Positions 6,952 through 9,869 of a stretch of 9,869 nucleotides of DNA are shown here, piece after piece (the stretch's first letter is position 1; each line of letters begins with the position of its first letter). Origin of the DNA: CAYNNP01 sp964398215 (lineage in GTDB: Bacteria > Planctomycetota > Planctomycetia > Pirellulales > Pirellulaceae); NCBI GenBank assembly GCA_964398215.1, contig CAYNNP010000245.1, positions 1 through 9,869 on the forward strand. The letters are read 5' to 3'. Position numbers and translations under genes: made by a program. The notes under the pieces were generated by a model. It saw only the letters and a program-made list of their open reading frames with translations. It searched no databases and was not told the DNA's origin.

Positions 6952-7062
6952 TTTTTCCAAAATGCAGGCCCGTCGTCAAAAACCGAAAGCCTGACGCCCG
7001 CATCCGCGAGATCGTCAACGAAGACGCGGCTGTGCGTCAAATCCTGATGCTCACCCGCTAAG

Positions 7063-7380
7063 TCAGCGTTCGCGCCATTCGATCGACAAGTCTGCGAGGT
7101 CAATTGCCGGCATGAAGATACCGATACGGTTACCATCGGGATGAACAAACCACCAATTACGGTCATCCAACAAATCGGACGAGAATGGCGGATCACCAAC
7201 GGTGTCCTCGTCCATCAAAAAATCAAACAGGTCGCGAAATTGGTCGATGTTATCACCCGGCACAAAGTGTCCGTGGTATCGCGGGAAGTCGTAACCAACA
7301 CGTTCAACCCGACCGACCTCAATGTCACACCACAAAACTCGCGAGTTGTCGAACGTTTCAAACATACGCGAAGTGTACAT
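7063..7380 (-). CDS. Small hypothetical protein
   Basis: About 105 residues, acidic, soluble, not recognised. Its composition looks genuinely coding (CDIEVGRVERVGYDF, FRDLFDFLMDEDT, NWWFVHPDGNRIGIF, then IEWRER at the end), with no signal peptide or membrane segment. It starts about 45 bases after the RND transporter stop on the same strand, so it is probably the last gene of that unit. The start is uncertain: ATG at 7380 and ATG at 7365 are both possible, and a TTG at 7401 would add seven residues. None has a clear ribosome site. It converges with the molybdoenzyme gene across a 111-bp gap that shows no terminator-like hairpin. Confidence 0.6.
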   Translation of the reverse strand: MYTSRMFETFDNSRVLWCDIEVGRVERVGYDFPRYHGHFVPGDNIDQFRDLFDFLMDEDTVGDPPFSSDLLDDRNWWFVHPDGNRIGIFMPAIDLADLSIEWRER

Positions 7381-7411
7381 CGTTTGTACGACGATTGCCA
7401 AAGTTGGGTTT

Positions 7412-7423
7412 GGCGAATTCGCC
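7412..7423. repeat. 12-bp perfect palindrome between RND and small gene
   Basis: GGCGAATTCGCC is self-complementary with no spacer and lies just past the transporter stop codon (7426-7428 on the minus strand). It could be a protein-binding site or chance. It is not a hairpin terminator, as it has no loop and no T-run. Confidence 0.3.
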
Positions 7424-7425
7424 CG

Positions 7426-9714
7426 TCATGGTTCGTTTTTGTTCTTGCCAGAAAACCGCAGTAGAAGCGCTGGTAAAAACACCATGTCTGCGAACAGCGC
7501 GCTCGTGATCGTCAAGATTCCCATGGTTGCGAAAATTCGATGATCACGCGCATCGCTCACGAGTGCTGTGCTGAATCCGATCACCAGGACGAGCGTCGTG
7601 ATCACTAGCGCCGAACCGACACTCACAAACGACTGCCTGAGCGCAAGTTTTGCATCCGAGGTCGTGCGCCTTTCTTCTTGAAAACGGGTCATGAAATGAA
7701 TCGTGTCGTCCACCGCGATTCCCAAGCAAACAGTAAACGCGCAAACGCTCACGATCTCCAAGTTTTGCCCAGACACTAGCAACAAAAATCCTGTTGTCGC
7801 CAACGGAAACAGATTTGGTATGACCGATATCAAACCCAAGCGGATTGAACGATAAACGAACGTGAGCACCAGAAAGATGATCAACGACGCCGTGCCAAGA
7901 CTGTACGCAAGATCGACAACGATCCGGTACAAATCTCGCCATCGCCAAATCGCGTTGCCACTCAGCTTGATCGTGAAGTCAGGATGTTCGCTTGAGAGCA
8001 ATGCAATTTTCTTTTCCAGTCGCTCAAACACGCTACCGTATTTGGCGATGCCTAAATCTTGCAGCCGAAAGACAACCGATGCGCTACGACTTTCTGGATG
8101 ATAATAAGCCCGTTTGAGAGGCGGCGGCAGCAGCTCCAGCATCGACATTCGTGTTGACGCTTCGCCCTCGCCAGGTAGCGCATCAATCAACCTCACAATT
8201 GAAAGCGGATATCCAAGCAACGGTTCTTGATCCAACACCGCGTGCACTTTCTGAATCGCTTCGGCAATTTCGGCGCTTCCGTCGGGGCAATTCGCATTCC
8301 ATCGCAAGCTGACCTGAGCCGTCTCCATTCCACCAAGAGTCTTGTCGATGTGTGCAAGTGCTTGAGCCGCCTCGCTGCCGGATGCCAAATTGCTGGTCAG
8401 ACGTTCGTCTGGACGTAGCTGCAAAGTAAAGAACGCCAACACAATCGTCGATACAATCGCGATCCAGCTAAACGTGCGTGGTTTTTTTAGTACAAAATCA
8501 ACGATGCCCGAGATGCGACCAATGTTTCGGTCGATCACGTTCTTGCCGTAACCGATGTGGACTCGGTTTCCTAACGGCGTCGCACAGCATAACGGGATGA
8601 CTGTGATGACAGCGACAAATGTTAACCCGACACCAATCACGCAACAGTAACCAAACTCTTGGACGACTTCGTGACGCGCAAGCACCAACGAACCAAACCC
8701 GATCGCGGTCGTCAGCGAAGTCAGCCAACAAGCCAAACCGACTTCGCGAATCGATTTTTTGGCAGCGTCGGCGGCCGACATTCCTTCGGATCGATGCTTG
8801 CGAATCTGCACCATCATGTGGACGCCGTCCGTAAAACCGACCATGCAAAGCAGCACCGGCACAATGACGGAATTGAACGGGTTGTCGTCCCAGCCGATCA
8901 AGTGCAATGCGCCCAGGGTCCAAAATACTCCCAGCGTTGGCGCCAACGCAACAATGAACACGGCACTCAAGCCGCGAAACAAAACGAGTGCGAACAGGAC
9001 CGCGATTGTGTACCCGATCGCTTGATACTTGAACTCGTTTTCTCGCGTGCTAGCCGCGCGGCTTAACCGAATGGGAACTTCTCCCGTGACCCGAAATTTC
9101 ATTTGTACGTTCGGGAATGCGCTGACGGCTTCTGCTGCGGTATCACGCAGCAGGTCAGTGCAATCAGCGTCATCCGTAACGTACAACCAGTCGATCTCCA
9201 CCATCAGCAACGTAGTTTTTGCGTCTTCTGACAGCAACTGGCCAAGGACCAGCGGATGTTCGCGTGCGCGAAGCTTGGCTTGTTGAAAACGCACCTCCGA
9301 AGCGTTACGCGATGGCAATATCGGCTCGGGCAAGCCGAAGATGTTCATCATCGGTGCGAGATCCATCCAAAACACGCGGGCAACATGTGGAAGAGCTTCG
9401 ATAGCGTCCACAGCCGATCGAATTGCTTCGGCGGAATCGGGTGTAAAGAAATCATCGCACTGAGCGACAACAATCACATCGCCACTCGCAACCCGAACGG
9501 TTTGAATGTTCGGTGCCGATCGAAGTCGTTCGTCTTCGGATTCGCTAGTTTGTTGGTTGCCGGAATTAGTCAGTTGCTGAGTCGGCTGAGGAAGCAACAG
9601 ATAGGGATCGTAGTGTCCAACGAAAGCAACTCCGGTCACACACAGAATCAAAAAAAACGTAAGCCACCGATGATCGATGATGAAGTCAGCGATAAGGCCA
9701 AACCGCCCAAACAA
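7426..9714 (-). CDS. RND/MMPL-family membrane transporter
   Basis: A 762-residue polytopic membrane protein with the two-fold layout of the RND superfamily. TM1 is near 17-34, followed by a large periplasmic loop (about 35-228), a TM bundle (about 229-380), TM7 near 412-431, a second loop (about 432-597) and a second bundle (about 598-755). The repeated RND motif appears in each half: GFTDGVHMMVQ (293-303) and GIAVDDTIHFMTRF (665-678). The paired acidic residues in the second probably serve proton coupling. At this length, with no obvious partner, it fits the MMPL/HpnN/patched-like exporters that move lipids or hydrophobic compounds, not the roughly 1,000-residue AcrB pumps. The start is TTG at 9714: a stop lies ten codons upstream, there is no other start before Met117, and a later start would delete TM1. 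The cargo is unknown. It may be co-transcribed with the small downstream gene. Confidence 0.85.
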   Translation of the reverse strand: MFGRFGLIADFIIDHRWLTFFLILCVTGVAFVGHYDPYLLLPQPTQQLTNSGNQQTSESEDERLRSAPNIQTVRVASGDVIVVAQCDDFFTPDSAEAIRSAVDAIEALPHVARVFWMDLAPMMNIFGLPEPILPSRNASEVRFQQAKLRAREHPLVLGQLLSEDAKTTLLMVEIDWLYVTDDADCTDLLRDTAAEAVSAFPNVQMKFRVTGEVPIRLSRAASTRENEFKYQAIGYTIAVLFALVLFRGLSAVFIVALAPTLGVFWTLGALHLIGWDDNPFNSVIVPVLLCMVGFTDGVHMMVQIRKHRSEGMSAADAAKKSIREVGLACWLTSLTTAIGFGSLVLARHEVVQEFGYCCVIGVGLTFVAVITVIPLCCATPLGNRVHIGYGKNVIDRNIGRISGIVDFVLKKPRTFSWIAIVSTIVLAFFTLQLRPDERLTSNLASGSEAAQALAHIDKTLGGMETAQVSLRWNANCPDGSAEIAEAIQKVHAVLDQEPLLGYPLSIVRLIDALPGEGEASTRMSMLELLPPPLKRAYYHPESRSASVVFRLQDLGIAKYGSVFERLEKKIALLSSEHPDFTIKLSGNAIWRWRDLYRIVVDLAYSLGTASLIIFLVLTFVYRSIRLGLISVIPNLFPLATTGFLLLVSGQNLEIVSVCAFTVCLGIAVDDTIHFMTRFQEERRTTSDAKLALRQSFVSVGSALVITTLVLVIGFSTALVSDARDHRIFATMGILTITSALFADMVFLPALLLRFSGKNKNEP

Positions 9715-9721
9715 TTCTGCT

Positions 9722-9726
9722 TCCTT
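9722..9726 (-). promoter_or_regulatory. Shine-Dalgarno site deciding a TTG start
   Basis: On the minus strand AAGGA sits seven bases before the TTG at 9714. It supports this rare start codon for the RND transporter, for which no ATG or GTG is available near the first membrane segment. Confidence 0.6.
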
Positions 9727-9844
9727 TTCAGTGGCACGTAATCAACAAGAGCAGCATTGTAGTGGCATGCCAAGAATCCAACAGCCCAGACGCTGCGGTT
9801 CGGCCGCAAAGTTCTTTCAGTGGTTTGCGTGGCATGTTTTTGTG

Positions 9845-9868
9845 AGCCGATGGGCGATAGCCCCGGTT
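9845..9868. repeat. REP-like imperfect hairpin at right edge
   Basis: AGCCG-AT-GGGC (9845-9855) and GCCC-CGGTT (9860-9868) fold back around GATA, with a two-base AT bulge and one G-T wobble. The end CGGTTA resembles the CGGGTTA that follows the inverted repeat at 150-161. This suggests related intergenic repeats, although the two stems differ in sequence. Confidence 0.4.
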
Positions 9869-9869
9869 A

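Noticed and set aside
6965..6993. CAGGC/GCCTG hairpin as terminator of the idr block
   Set aside because: Only a 5-bp stem over a 19-nt loop, with no T-run on the plus strand.
9794..9808. Short TGCGG/CCGCA hairpin upstream of the RND gene
   Set aside because: A five-base stem with no terminator tail or recognisable leader structure; too weak to call.

Overview
This 9.87-kb window of moderate G+C bacterial chromosome reads most like a planctomycete of the Pirellula/Rhodopirellula type. That placement is an inference. It rests on the lipoprotein and multidomain style of the genes, an unusual cupredoxin plus carboxypeptidase-regulatory-like lipoprotein, and REP-like inverted repeats at both window edges. 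There are no rRNA or taxonomic marker genes here. I see no tRNA, CRISPR array, transposase or phage gene.

Left part (306-6951, all + strand): five genes form one tightly packed block with a single 190-bp gap. In order they are a cupredoxin lipoprotein (306-1109), two tandem paralogous di-haem cytochrome c peroxidase/MauG-family proteins (1106-2203 secreted, 2206-3480 lipoprotein), a Tat-exported Rieske iron-sulphur subunit (3671-4240), and a large molybdopterin oxidoreductase of the arsenite-oxidase (Aio) branch (4240-6951). An Aio-like A subunit, an Aio-like Rieske B subunit and two di-haem peroxidases together are the signature of the iodate reductase cluster idrABP1P2, known from Pseudomonas sp. 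SCT and Denitromonas. I therefore read this as an Idr-type iodate (oxyanion) reductase locus and not an arsenite oxidase. The gene order is rearranged (P-P-B-A), and a copper protein heads the operon as a plausible extra electron carrier.

Working model (inference): the molybdenum subunit has no export signal and travels with the Rieske subunit through Tat to the periplasm. There it takes electrons via the Rieske cluster and reduces its oxyanion substrate. The two peroxidase-like proteins, one soluble and one tethered by an Ala-rich stalk, would detoxify peroxide or pass electrons, and the tethered cupredoxin would exchange electrons with them.

Right part (7063-9714, - strand, convergent with the first block): an RND/MMPL-type membrane transporter of 762 residues with a TTG start, followed by a small unrecognised protein of about 105 residues. 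They are probably co-transcribed and show no visible functional link to the idr-like block. The left 305 bp and the right 155 bp hold no convincing gene, only inverted repeats and presumably the promoters of the two transcription units.
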